Shown in pieces: positions 1 through 9,747 of a stretch of 64,000 nt of DNA. The notes beneath the pieces were generated by a model, which had not been told where the DNA came from, made no database searches, and saw only the letters and a list, made by a program, of their open reading frames with translations. Source of the stretch: Desulfobacterales bacterium (lineage in GTDB: Bacteria > Desulfobacterota > Desulfobacteria > Desulfobacterales > JAQWFD01); the NCBI GenBank assembly GCA_028704555.1, contig JAQWFD010000002.1:62001-126000 (forward strand). The letters run 5' to 3'. How positions within the stretch are numbered: the stretch's first letter is position 1; every line of letters begins with the position of its first letter. The translations under genes were made by a program, and so were the position numbers.

Positions 1-694
1 CAGAAAACATGTTAAAATAACCGGCATAATCCGTTGCATTTGAAATTTTTGTAATATTGGATTGTGGATAGCAGGCTTCGCGCAGGGGGATGTTCCGAGG
101 ATCTCCGGACAAAACCCGGACGTACTGACAGACACCGCCCCGGACATTACCCTGATGCTGTTCAAATTCCTCTTCGGTTATGGAAGGAGCGCTCCTTGAA
201 TCCATTTGAAAAAAATACCCCAGCACCACCTTGGCGCTGGATTTTGAAATGGCATCGGCCAGCTGCTGATCGTAATCGAAAAGGCCTTTGAGCTGCCCCA
301 GGTATTGATCGAATCGATCATGACGGATTCCGTATGTTTCAGAGGTATGATGAATGAGGTCTATGGCATTGAGCACACGCCTTTCATCCGCCTCCAGAAA
401 CCCGATATCAAAGGCAATGACCCTGACGCCGGCATCGGACAGCCGGGTTACCAGATCGGTAAATTTCGATCTGGGCCAGATCCATTTGCCTTCTCTGGCG
501 ATGCTTTTCTCATCCACAACAGCGATCACGATCTCAGGAGTCGGCGAAATGGTTTTTCGTGACTGGAATCTCAAATCTATGGTTTTCAATTCCATGATAT
601 CCAGAAAAGAAATTCCGGTCAGATAGGCGGTGATTCCAGAAGCGACAATAACAGCTGAAATGAGAAGGGGGAGAAGCTTAATATGTTTTTTCAT
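1..694 (-). CDS. CHASE2-domain sensor protein, N-terminal part (cut by window edge)
   Basis: The minus strand reads open from an ATG at 692-694 to the first base of the window, about 231 codons with no stop, so the gene continues off the left edge. The protein starts with basic residues and a hydrophobic segment (residues about 5-25), then runs into an extracytoplasmic region with the CHASE2 hallmarks VIAVVDEKS, WPRS and VIAFDIGF. CHASE2 domains sit in the periplasm between an N-terminal helix and C-terminal membrane helices, and usually feed adenylate cyclase, histidine kinase or GGDEF output modules. The output here lies outside the window and cannot be named. No strong ribosome binding site is visible. 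The CHASE2 call is from motif resemblance and is fairly secure; ligand and output are unknown. Confidence 0.75.
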   Translation of the reverse strand, partial: MKKHIKLLPLLISAVIVASGITAYLTGISFLDIMELKTIDLRFQSRKTISPTPEIVIAVVDEKSIAREGKWIWPRSKFTDLVTRLSDAGVRVIAFDIGFLEADERRVLNAIDLIHHTSETYGIRHDRFDQYLGQLKGLFDYDQQLADAISKSSAKVVLGYFFQMDSRSAPSITEEEFEQHQGNVRGGVCQYVRVLSGDPRNIPLREACYPQSNITKISNATDYAGYFNMFS

Positions 695-885
695 AGCAGC
701 GCATTCTAAAGAGATCCATTTCAACGACTCCCTGTGCTATTGCCATCTGAGCAAAATAAATTTTATTGTTTTCTATAGGATATGCTGCCACTGAAGTCAA
801 CGTTCAAAAATTACAGCCGGATTAAAACGGTCTTCAGACAGTGTCTGCTTAAAATAGGCCTGTAACGCATTGTCCGTCGGCCATT

Positions 886-936
886 ACAAAAACAGAAGCC
901 GAACCTGCCGATTAGCATCTCGGAAGATCCGGCTTC
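886..936 (-). terminator. probable terminator after fdhE
   Basis: Read on the minus strand, GAAGCCG (930-936) pairs with CGGCTTC (895-901). An inner TCCGA/TCGG pairing lies between them, and a run of five T follows (888-892). It lies about 130 bases past the fdhE stop codon and before the next minus-strand gene starts at 694. The stem is interrupted, so strength is uncertain. Confidence 0.45.
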
Positions 937-1064
937 GCAAAACGAGCCGTTTACAGATGGCGCTCGATCTGAAATTTCAGCCAACGCTGTTCCCGCAGAA
1001 CGTGAAACCGATTCAAGCGTCCTTTTGATAATCCCCGATTCGGCTGAACCGGTTCTTTTCTGCG

Positions 1065-1943
1065 TTACAAGAACAGTTCAACACCGCTCAGCAGACCGAT
1101 TTCTTTCGCTTTGATATCCAGATGAAGCGTTGCCACCTGTTCCAAAGGCGGGTATATCAGCCTTTCTGTTGCTCTTGTATCCACCGTTTTAATATATTTA
1201 TTACATTTATCGCAGATATCCACCCGATATTCTTTTTCGTCTTCACTGAAAAGATACTGTAACGATTCGGTATCCCGGTTATCGCAAAACGGGCAATATA
1301 TTCGTTTGGCCGTCCATTTATGCCAGCAGAAACTGCAGTAAAGGAACCGTTCGCCCTGCCCCTGAAACATGGAAATACCCGGAGCGCTTCCGCATATCGG
1401 GCAATAGCCCTTTCCCCATTCGACATTTTTATCCAGATAGGATGCCAGTTGATCAGCACATGCCGATAAGCAGGGTTTGATGCTGTTGTATGTGATAAAT
1501 GCAAGGACTTTTTTATCCAGGTCAAATTGAGTTGAATTTCTCTCAAAAAATGAATCATCATTGTTGAGTAAAGAAGACACCAATGCCTCAAAATCAATCT
1601 GATCAAAATCCAGCAGTCGGATTAATTTTCTGGCAGAATCGGCCAAATAATCATTTGAATCCGCTGAAATGCTGCAAATTCTCTTAAACAGTTCTTTGGA
1701 CGCCTGTTGGTCAATGCCGAACTCAGATATGCTGATCAAAGGAAATTTATCTCGGGCTTTTATTTGTATCAAGTCTTTTGAAATAATGACGGGGTTAATA
1801 TTCAGATGAGGTTTCATATCTTCCTGAGCTGAAAAAATTTTTCCATAAAACTCAAGAATCGTTGCATACGAGGGCCTTAATTTTAAAATAAAATTCACCG
1901 CCTGATTTATCTGATCTGACGTATGGGCCATATTTTCTGACAT
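1065..1943 (-). CDS. fdhE: FdhE-family formate dehydrogenase maturation protein
   Basis: 292 aa. FdhE is a cytoplasmic rubredoxin-like iron protein needed to activate exported formate dehydrogenases. The C-terminal half shows the paired zinc/iron knuckles of the family: CPIC near residue 186, CSFC near 204, CPFC and CDKC downstream. The reading frame is open 30 codons further upstream and would begin with a false signal peptide. I chose the internal ATG at 1941-1943 because AAAGGAG stands 5 bases before it, FdhE is cytoplasmic, and the extension would run through the hairpin at 1999-2022. It is the third gene of an fdhA-fdhB-fdhE set on the minus strand, which fits its role on the enzyme encoded next door. 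Confidence 0.9.
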   Translation of the reverse strand: MSENMAHTSDQINQAVNFILKLRPSYATILEFYGKIFSAQEDMKPHLNINPVIISKDLIQIKARDKFPLISISEFGIDQQASKELFKRICSISADSNDYLADSARKLIRLLDFDQIDFEALVSSLLNNDDSFFERNSTQFDLDKKVLAFITYNSIKPCLSACADQLASYLDKNVEWGKGYCPICGSAPGISMFQGQGERFLYCSFCWHKWTAKRIYCPFCDNRDTESLQYLFSEDEKEYRVDICDKCNKYIKTVDTRATERLIYPPLEQVATLHLDIKAKEIGLLSGVELFL

Positions 1944-1998
1944 GTAATCTCCTTTAACCGTGTTGCTTACGCATATCAAAATCAATACCAGTACAAAA

Positions 1999-2030
1999 GG
2001 GGAGAAGAATGGTCTTCTCCCCTTTTTTTT
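1999..2030. terminator. intrinsic hairpin between fdhB and fdhE
   Basis: A perfect 10-bp inverted repeat (GGGGAGAAGA at 1999-2008, TCTTCTCCCC at 2013-2022) with a 4-base loop. It is flanked by eight T on the plus strand and by TTTT on the minus-strand 3' side. It begins 14-22 bases past the fdhB stop. On the minus strand it would end or attenuate the fdhAB transcript and lower fdhE relative to fdhAB. It could also act on plus-strand transcripts. Confidence 0.7.
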
Positions 2031-2043
2031 CAACAGATCTTAT

Positions 2044-2763
2044 CTATACCAGATGAGATACTGCTTTTTTAAATGGACGAAACATCTTTCTGAGCGCCAT
2101 TTGCCGTGTCACGTCAAAGGCACCCGTTGAAGCCACTGCAAACTCGGAATACAGCGCCGGGTCATATGCCACAAGATAAATGACATCGACATCGTCAGCA
2201 TCCAGCAGCTGGGCTTTTGGGTACTTTGCCTTGAGCTCGGCAAGGCGCTTTTTGGCCATTGCCACCATTTGATCCCGATCACCGAAATTCATCGCACCGG
2301 TCGGGCAGGACTGTACGCATGCCGGAAGAAGACCGTTTTCCACCCTGTCATTGCACATGTCACATTTCGCGAGTGTGCCATCCTCGGCTTTTCTCGGAAT
2401 GTTATACGGACAGGACTCAATAATGGCATCGGCATCCAGGTTTTTGGTATTTGCCGTAAAAATTACCGCACCGGTCTTTTCGTCCTTAAAAATTGCGGTC
2501 GGATCTTCGGCCGTATCAACACAGGGCGGCTCTACGCAGTGCCGGCACTGTTCCGGAAAAAACAGCCACTCCAGCTTGCCATCCACCACTTCTTCGCGAT
2601 ACCTTACCACTTTATAGGTATTGAAGGACAGATCTGGCGGATTTTCATATGTACCGCGGTTTTTGGTAATTTCCGCGGGAAGATCGTGCCACTGTTTGCA
2701 GGCAACCTGGCATCCTCTGCATGCCGTGCAAACAGTCGTATCAATGAAAAATGCTTTACTCAT
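2044..2763 (-). CDS. fdhB: formate dehydrogenase beta subunit, 4Fe-4S electron transfer protein
   Basis: 239 aa, the usual length for the iron-sulfur subunit of soluble or periplasmic formate dehydrogenases. Four ferredoxin-type cysteine clusters can be read: CTACRGCQVAC near residue 12, CRHCVEPPCVDTAEDP near 73, CPYNIP preceded by the third cluster region, and CDMCNDRVENGLLPACVQSC near 134. It passes electrons from the molybdenum or tungsten site of the alpha subunit to a downstream acceptor. There is no signal peptide, as expected for a subunit carried across the membrane by the twin-arginine signal of its partner. It starts 15 bases after the fdhA stop. No membrane-bound gamma subunit or cytochrome c partner is encoded beside it, so its acceptor is probably a general periplasmic cytochrome c3. 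Confidence 0.93.
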   Translation of the reverse strand: MSKAFFIDTTVCTACRGCQVACKQWHDLPAEITKNRGTYENPPDLSFNTYKVVRYREEVVDGKLEWLFFPEQCRHCVEPPCVDTAEDPTAIFKDEKTGAVIFTANTKNLDADAIIESCPYNIPRKAEDGTLAKCDMCNDRVENGLLPACVQSCPTGAMNFGDRDQMVAMAKKRLAELKAKYPKAQLLDADDVDVIYLVAYDPALYSEFAVASTGAFDVTRQMALRKMFRPFKKAVSHLV

Positions 2764-2778
2764 TCAGATCACCCCCTT

Positions 2779-5700
2779 CTATTTTTTGCTGACGTTACAC
2801 ATAAATGCTTTGGTTTCAGGTATACGGGTATTGGCATCCCCGGTCGGCGGTGTCAGCAGGTTGGCAGAATCTTCCGAACCGTTTTCCGGCCATCGCCATC
2901 CAAAATGCCATGGCACGCCCACTTCGTGGACGATGTTATTACCGATCTTAAACGGTTTGAACCGCTTGGTGACAATCGCAGTACATTCAAGCGTTCCCCG
3001 CGGAGTGGACACCATCACCCGTTCCCCGTTATCAATGCCTTTGAGCTGCGCCAGCTCTTCACTCATCTCAACAAACACCTGGGGCTGGAGTTCCAGCAGC
3101 CATGGCTGCGGCCGCGTCATCAGACCGGTCTGCCAGTGTTCAACAACCCGATACGTAGTGCCCACAATCGGATACCTCGGATCACAGACCCCTTCACGGT
3201 AAGAATGCGGATCTGCTTCCGTACCGTAAACCGGTGCCACCGGGCTCATCTTCTGTTTCGGGTTCATATAGTTGGCTTCAACCGGACATTCCAACGGCTC
3301 GTAATGTTCAGGGAACGGACCATCGTTCAGGCTAGGACCGAAAATCTGGGCATAACCGTGTTTGTGCATGATAAACGGATACCTGCTCTTGGGGTTGGGG
3401 GTTCCGTCGGCATTTTGCATCGGAGGCCATCCGCCGTCAGGCACATCACCGAGCCACTTGCTGCCGTCCCATTTGATAACCCAGTGCTCCTTGTCCCAGG
3501 GTTGTCCGCTGAGGTCAACCGATGCACGGTTATAGATGATCCGGCGGTTGACCGGCCAGGTCCATGCAAATTCAGGATACAGACCGATATTGTTCGGTGC
3601 ATCCTGGGTACCTTTTCTTGCGGACATATTTCCCTTTTCGGTATAGCTGTTGCAATAGAGCCAGTTGGCGGATGAGGTAGAGCCGTCATCCTGCAGAAAG
3701 GCAAAACTGGGAACCAGGGTGCCTTTCTTGTAGAGCTTGTTGTTAATTGTGACATCTCTCTGAAAATAACCGTTGATTTCCTTCGCGACCTTGTGAGGAT
3801 CATACAGCCCGTCGGTCATATAATCCCATTTGAGGTTCATGATAGGTTCGGGGAATGCACCGCCTTCGTGATACAGTTCCTTGATCTTGTCCATGAGCTC
3901 CAGAATGATATCACCATCGGACTTGCAGTTCCCAAGGGTCTTTGGCCCTGCGTAGCGCCACTGCATCCACCGGCCGCTGTTAATAATGCTGCCTTCTTTT
4001 TCAACGGATACGCAGCAGGGCAGCATGAATACCTCGGTTTTGATGGTAGAGGGATTCATACCCGGGCCATGCCAGAATGAGCCTGTTTCATTGTCAAAAA
4101 TATTGACATTGACCATCCAGTCAACATTTGCCATCGCTCTTCTGACCTTGTTGGCATTGGAACTGCTGCAGGCAGGATTCTGGCCCCAGGCAAAAAAGCC
4201 CTTGAACGCGCCCTTGAACATTTCGTCAAACAGGGTCATCCAGGAGTAGTCCTTGTCATCATCGACCTTGGGCATCCAGTTATATCCGAAGTCATTGGCC
4301 AGAACCGCATTGTCGCCGAAATAGGATTTCAGCAGACTGACCATGTACTTGGGAGTGTTCTGCCACCAGTTGGCGCTTAGCGGATCATTGCTTTTCGGGG
4401 TCCACTTTTTAAGATAGGATGCCAGAGAATCATTTGACGCTCTCGGAGTCTTCAGATAACCGGGCCAGATATGCCACAGCAGAGCGTGGTCCGTGGAGCC
4501 CTGCACGTTGGACTCCCCGCGAAGCGCATTGATTCCGCCGCCGGCAACGCCCATGTTACCGAGCAGCAGCTGGATGATGGCCATGCACCGGATATTCTGA
4601 ACACCAACCGTGTGCTGGGTCCAGCCCATGGCATACATGGATGTACCGGCTTTTCCCGTGGCGCCGGTAGCACTGTATGCTTTGTAAACTTTTTCCAGAA
4701 GGTCTTCCGGGGTTCCGGTAATCTTGGATACGATCTTGGTGCTGTAACGGCTGTAATGTTTCTTCAGCAGCTGAAAGACGCAATGGCTGTCTTTCAGGGT
4801 GAGGTCCTTTTTCGGGACGCCGTTTTCATCCATCTGGAACGCCCACTGACTCTTGTCATATTTTCCTTTGACGTGCCCCTCAGGCAAGGTACTGTACCCT
4901 GAGAACAGGCCGTCTTTGAACTTAAATTCCTTGCTCACCAGAAAACACGCATTGGTATAGTTGGCCGCATACACTTCATTATAGAGCTTATTGTCCATGA
5001 TGTATTTGACCATCCCGCCCAAAAACGCGATATCCGTTCCGGACCGCAACGGCGCATAGATATCTGCCTTGGAGGACGACTGCGTATACCTGGGATCAAC
5101 GCTGATGAGCGTGGCGCCTCTTCTCTGGGCCTCGGTGACATACTTGAAAGAAATAGGGTGGTTGGAGGCAGCATTGCTGCCCATAATCAAAATACAGTCA
5201 CTGTTAACGATATCAATCCAGTGATTGGTCATAGCGCCACGTCCGAACGACTCTGCCAGAGCCGCAACAGTTGCGCTGTGTCAAATACGGGCCTGATGCT
5301 CGACGTAAACAAGCCCCAAGGCACGCACCATCGCCTGGTATACCCAGCACTCCTCATTGTCCATGGCGGCGCTGCCTACCGAGGCAATGCCCATGGTGCG
5401 GTTGACGATCTGCCCTTTTTCATTTTTATGCTGAAACGAGGCATCCCGGGTTTCCTTGACTCTTTTTGCAATCTGCTCGTACGACCATTCCCATGAGACC
5501 TGTTTCCATTCATGGGAATAAGGGGCTCTGTACATGGGTTCCAGCAGACGGTTTTGATTTTCGCAAAGCTGCAACAGAGAAGCGCCTTTTGCGCAAAGCG
5601 CACCCCGGTTGATCACATGATCCGGGTCACCCTCGATATTGAGCAGACGCCCGTCCCCTTTTTTGCTGGTATGAACAATAGCACCACAACCGACCGCGCA

Positions 5701-5856
5701 GTAGCAGCAGACGGTAGTGGTCTCTTTACCGTATTTGGTCTTGAGCATCTGTGCATGCGATTTGACAGGCGACAGACCAAATCCGAGACCGCTTACCGCA
5801 AGACCCGCTGCGGTCGCCCCTGTGATCTGGACAAATTCCCTCCTTGTTACATTCAT
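2779..5856 (-). CDS. fdhA: formate dehydrogenase alpha subunit, selenoprotein (in-frame UGA = Sec)
   Basis: Annotated as one gene read through an in-frame TGA at 5281-5283, giving 1025 aa with selenocysteine at residue 192. The flanking sequence (EHQARI-Sec-HSATVAALAESFGRGAMTNH) matches the active site of FdnG-type enzymes. The frame is continuous on both sides and total length equals that of E. coli FdnG. The N-terminus carries a twin-arginine signal (TRREFVQITG, then a hydrophobic stretch), so the enzyme is periplasmic. A 4Fe-4S site (CCYC-AVGC) follows near residue 50, then molybdopterin-binding segments. It oxidises formate to CO2 and passes electrons to FdhB. AAAGGAG lies about 9 bases before the start. 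A gene finder without recoding would report two ORFs (5281-5856 and 2779-5232). Confidence 0.95.
5240..5283 (-). promoter_or_regulatory. selenocysteine UGA and candidate bacterial SECIS
   Basis: The UGA codon at 5281-5283 is followed at once, in the coding sequence, by a segment able to form a short hairpin: ACU/AGU plus UGC/GCA around a GGCUCUG loop. The loop resembles the GGUCU apex recognised by SelB in E. coli fdhF. Position just 3' of the UGA is right for a bacterial SECIS. The fold was judged by eye only. Confidence 0.6.
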
Positions 5857-6490
5857 AAAAACACTCTCCTTTCATTATGGTTAAAATGACAAGGTGGTAT
5901 ACGACTAAAGGCTTACAACCGATAACTTACACGTATTAATTACATTGCTATGTTCTTTGGACATGAATCACCTTTAGAAGCTAAATCAGCTGAGTTGGAG
6001 GAAACAGAAGGAGCGCAAATAGACATCAGAGCACAGGAGTAATGCAACCCAGTATTCTTATGACAAATATTTCATTTTATAGGTTTTATATTGTACGATA
6101 TCTAAAGCAAAGGCTTCCATGTTGTCAAGAAAAAACCGCTAAAACAAACATAATAAAATCCTTTTTTTCAGCCGTCAGATTTAAATTTGACAAAAAGCGC
6201 TTTTCTTTAATAAAAGACTTGATAAGGGAGCCGGCGGTAAACCATCCGCATGGAAAAATGATGTCTGGATGCTCGTGAGCAGGATTGACTGATGCGGGTT
6301 AATTGTCTATACATCGTTATGGCATAATGATTTCTGCCATAGGCCATTGACATTATGGCCTGTCGCTTGAAAATCAGTCAACCCGGAGGCAATTGACTAA
6401 AGCGCAAGTTAAGGATAAGAATAAAAGATAAAAATTACACTTTCTATATACTCACAACCCGTTTACCGCATATATGGCTGATCAAATCTT
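5857..6490. other. intergenic region between divergent fdhA and radical SAM gene
   Basis: 634 bases, AT-rich in the middle, must hold the fdhA promoter (minus) and the promoter of the plus-strand gene at 6491. A 78-codon ORF at 6042-6278 looks random: low-complexity, no ribosome binding site and no recognisable family. No confident promoter was assigned. Two small inverted repeats near 6320-6360 are listed separately. Confidence 0.5.
6320..6360. repeat. two adjacent short inverted repeats
   Basis: TGGCA/TGCCA (6320-6339) followed directly by GGCCA/TGGCC (6342-6360), about 130 bases before the radical SAM start. They could be operator half-sites or a transcript hairpin. No T-run follows, so a terminator is unlikely. 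Confidence 0.35.
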
Positions 6491-8140
6491 ATGGGAAAAA
6501 CATACAGAAACGTACTGCTCCTTTATACGGACAGATATTATGTCGTCAAGCAGGTTTATCCTTTCGGCCTGGACCTGATCGCTAACTATCTCCGGCAATC
6601 GGGTTATCAGGCCGTGATTGAATACCCCTTTTTGACACAGACAGATATCGAGAAAAATCTGTCAGATATTTTAGACAAAACCAATCCGGATGTGATCGGG
6701 CTCGGTCTCCGGAATCTGGATACAACGATGGCCTGCGAACAATACGGCGACGTTACATGTCCGGATTTCAGTGCATTTTTCTTTCTTCCCGATGTACGCC
6801 GCATCGTAGAGATCATCAAACGGCAAAGACCTGAGATTCCGCTGATTGCAGGCGGCGGCGGCTTCAGCATATCGCCGGTTCCCATTTTGCAATATCTCGA
6901 CATTGACTATGGCGTAGTCGGTGAGGGTGAAGAACCCTTTCTCAGGTTTCTTGAAGCCGTTCCCGACAGACAAAAGCTTTCCAGTGTCCCCAATCTGGTG
7001 TACAGAGATAAAGCCGCTTATCGGATAAACCCCAGAAAAGCATATGCATTCAGAGGCAACGACCCTATTCTGAGCCGTGACAGCAAATTTAATTACGCGT
7101 TTGAAACGGCGGGAATGCCGGTACAGGTAAAACGGGGGTGCAATCAGAACTGCTCCTACTGTGTCGAGCCGTTGATCGAAGGCCGCACGTTCAGTTTTCG
7201 GGAACCGGATCATGTCATCTCAGAATTGAAAGCCATTTCAAAAATTCACGAAAGCGTCCGGTCGATTTTTTTTGTAGATACCGAATTCAATATACCGGAT
7301 TTGCGATATCCCTTGCAACTGATTAAACACATTATGGAATCCGGCCTGAACAGATATTTTCGGTTTTCGTCCCAGTTTCTGCCGCGGCCGTTTGACGCCG
7401 ATTTTGCCAAACTCCTTGCAGATGCCGGATTTTCGGTCATTTTAACCTGCGACAGTTTTTCCGACACCGTACTGGAGATGAACAACAAGTCATACCGAAA
7501 CAACGACATAACCGCGACAATTGAATTGTGCGAAACGCACGGGATAGACTGCACGGTGAATCTGATCTTCGGCCTTCCCGGTGAAACGTTTGAAACCGTT
7601 GACCTTACGCTCGAGGCGATGCTGACCTATGGCGAGAACCGGTTAAGGCGATATGAATATACGGTTGGCGGACGGATTTACAACGGCACCCCGCTGTGCC
7701 GACTGGTTGAAGCGGGCAACGCCGATGGACAAACCTACGGACGAAAAACCCATGGATATCTTGAACCCTGCTTTTACTGTTCCCCGTCGAGTCCTCTGGC
7801 GCTTAAATCATATATTGATAAGGCCCTGCCCAGCCCCATGGCATTTGGTAACAGAATCGATACCCGAATGCACCAGCATCTTTCTGTAGCGTATCTGGCA
7901 GACCAGGGCTTATGGAGTCAGGCGGTAAAAAAATTTCTTGCCTGCGATATCCCCGCCCAGACGACCATCTATGATTATTTATTTAAAAAATTAACGGAAA
8001 ACAATCGCCTCAAATCCGCTCAAACAATTTCAGAGCAATTGCTGAAAAATATATTTCAAAACGCCCCGCAAGGCCAATACGATGATCAGGTTCGCGTTAT
8101 ACAGCATTATCTCAGCCTGTTGAATCTTTATTCTGAATAA
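6491..8140 (+). CDS. B12-binding-type radical SAM protein
   Basis: 549 aa. Residues about 1-150 form a Rossmann-like cobalamin-binding fold (LIAGGGGFS, then GVVGEGEEPF, typical of B12-radical SAM proteins). The radical SAM core carries the CxxxCxxC iron-sulfur motif as C217, C221 and C224 (CNQNCSYC). The classic base-off DxHxxG motif is absent, which is common in this family. Such enzymes use a 5'-deoxyadenosyl radical with a cobalamin cofactor for methylations and rearrangements. A C-terminal helical segment of about 130 residues is specific to the subgroup. It stands 21 bases before pepA and may be cotranscribed. Substrate unknown. Confidence 0.8.
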   Translation: MGKTYRNVLLLYTDRYYVVKQVYPFGLDLIANYLRQSGYQAVIEYPFLTQTDIEKNLSDILDKTNPDVIGLGLRNLDTTMACEQYGDVTCPDFSAFFFLPDVRRIVEIIKRQRPEIPLIAGGGGFSISPVPILQYLDIDYGVVGEGEEPFLRFLEAVPDRQKLSSVPNLVYRDKAAYRINPRKAYAFRGNDPILSRDSKFNYAFETAGMPVQVKRGCNQNCSYCVEPLIEGRTFSFREPDHVISELKAISKIHESVRSIFFVDTEFNIPDLRYPLQLIKHIMESGLNRYFRFSSQFLPRPFDADFAKLLADAGFSVILTCDSFSDTVLEMNNKSYRNNDITATIELCETHGIDCTVNLIFGLPGETFETVDLTLEAMLTYGENRLRRYEYTVGGRIYNGTPLCRLVEAGNADGQTYGRKTHGYLEPCFYCSPSSPLALKSYIDKALPSPMAFGNRIDTRMHQHLSVAYLADQGLWSQAVKKFLACDIPAQTTIYDYLFKKLTENNRLKSAQTISEQLLKNIFQNAPQGQYDDQVRVIQHYLSLLNLYSE

Positions 8141-8161
8141 CATTGATATCGATTCACTTTC

Positions 8162-9697
8162 ATGGCAAAGTTTAAAATTTATCACCTACACGACGTAACG
8201 AGAGGAAGAGCACCCGTGTTACACTTAACATCATCAGATCTTAATCAGACCAAAATGCAGAGTGTCGTTATTCCTGTCTGTGAGGATTCAGACATTCATG
8301 ATGCCCCGGCCATATTGAACCTGATATCAAACGCCAGAAAATACCAGGAATTTACAGGCAAAAAAGATCAGGAATTAATAATTTATGATCCGCCCGATAC
8401 GCATTTTGATCGCGTAATTCTTACAGGCCTGGGAAAATTAAAACAGATCAATCCGGACACATTGCGTTCAATAACCGGAAAAGCCGTAAAAAAATTCATC
8501 CAAAAACAGATATCTCAGACACTGATCATCGTGCCGGACGAAACCCTCATTCATATCGATACATCACTGCTTCTCGAAGCCATGCTGGAAGGCGCTTTCC
8601 TCGGGAACCAGCTGTTTGATTTATACAAAACCACAAAAAAATACTCCCCGCTGCAGAGTATCCATTTCTGGATGAAACCCGAACTCGTAAAAAAATACCG
8701 GCGGCTTCCTTTGAAGGTGGAATCGGTCTGCCAGTGCACCGCCCTGGCAAGGCAATGGGTGAGCACCCCATCGAACCACAAACGACCCTCAGATTTCACG
8801 AAGGCCATGGTAAGTGCGGCCGGGACAGAACCGATATCCGTCACGGTTCTGGACGAAGCACAGCTCAATGACAAAGGCTTCGGAGCCATTCTTGCGGTAT
8901 CGGCAGGCAGTCAGAGCCCCCCGAACATGCTCGTTCTGGACTACAACCCTGAAGGCGCCGGGCAGACGATCGCCCTTGTGGGAAAAGGCGTTACGTTTGA
9001 TTCCGGCGGCATCAACCTGAAACCGGCAGCGTCGCTGGAAGACATGAAAATGGACATGGCCGGCGCTGCGACCGTAGCGGCAGCCGTGATTGCGGCTTCC
9101 AGACTCAAGTATCCCAACAGAATCATCGGCATTATGCCGGTGGTTGAAAACATGCCCTCAGCCAATGCCACCCGCCCCGGAGATATTATCCGAACATATG
9201 AAGGCAAAACCGTTGAAATCGGAAATACCGACGCCGAGGGCCGGTTAATTCTGATCGATGCGATGGCCTATGCAGTGAAACTTTATACCCCGGATATTCT
9301 GATTGACGTGGCTACATTAACCGGTGCATGCGTCGTGGCGCTGGGTGAAAAAATCGCCGGGGTGTTTTCCTTTGACGACGAACTGGCCGAAGCATTGATC
9401 CGGTCCGGTGAAAAAACTCATGAACGCTGCTGGAGAATGCCGCTGCCGGAGGACTATAAAGAACTGCTGAAAAGCGAGTTTGCGGATATCAGCAACATAA
9501 GCAGTTCCAAATGGGGGGGTGCCATTACCGCCGCGCTGTTTTTATCGGAATTTGTCGGGGACACCCGCTGGGCGCACATGGATATTGCCGGACCCGCATA
9601 CGTAAAAAAGGAAACGGACTACTGCGGCGCCGGGGGTACGGGATTCGGGGTAAGGCTGCTGTGCGATCTGCTGGAAAAGCTGCCATCGGCCCATTAA
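8162..9697 (+). CDS. pepA: leucyl aminopeptidase, M17 family
   Basis: 511 aa, close to the roughly 500 of the family. The C-terminal catalytic domain is well preserved: GKGVTFDSGGINLKP with metal-ligand Lys/Asp, DMKMDMAGAA, and the family signature NTDAEGRLIL. PepA is a cytoplasmic hexameric dizinc or dimanganese exopeptidase that removes N-terminal residues. The N-terminal domain is more divergent, as usual. It follows the radical SAM gene closely and converges on the methyltransferase gene at 9748. Confidence 0.93.
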   Translation: MAKFKIYHLHDVTRGRAPVLHLTSSDLNQTKMQSVVIPVCEDSDIHDAPAILNLISNARKYQEFTGKKDQELIIYDPPDTHFDRVILTGLGKLKQINPDTLRSITGKAVKKFIQKQISQTLIIVPDETLIHIDTSLLLEAMLEGAFLGNQLFDLYKTTKKYSPLQSIHFWMKPELVKKYRRLPLKVESVCQCTALARQWVSTPSNHKRPSDFTKAMVSAAGTEPISVTVLDEAQLNDKGFGAILAVSAGSQSPPNMLVLDYNPEGAGQTIALVGKGVTFDSGGINLKPAASLEDMKMDMAGAATVAAAVIAASRLKYPNRIIGIMPVVENMPSANATRPGDIIRTYEGKTVEIGNTDAEGRLILIDAMAYAVKLYTPDILIDVATLTGACVVALGEKIAGVFSFDDELAEALIRSGEKTHERCWRMPLPEDYKELLKSEFADISNISSSKWGGAITAALFLSEFVGDTRWAHMDIAGPAYVKKETDYCGAGGTGFGVRLLCDLLEKLPSAH

Positions 9698-9747
9698 TCG
9701 ATAACCAAAGGGGGGAGCGATGGCCTGGTCCAATTGCTCCATTTTCA

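Noticed and set aside
2269..3675. 468-codon plus-strand ORF
   Set aside because: It is antisense to fdhA and fdhB, His/Arg-rich, without a ribosome binding site or family motifs; a shadow of the coding strand.
6042..6278. 78-codon ORF upstream of the radical SAM gene
   Set aside because: Low-complexity, no ribosome binding site, no recognised family.
6320..6339. Possible sigma-54 promoter (TGGCA ... TGC)
   Set aside because: The GG and GC elements are 13 bases apart instead of 10, and the sequence is better explained as an inverted repeat.
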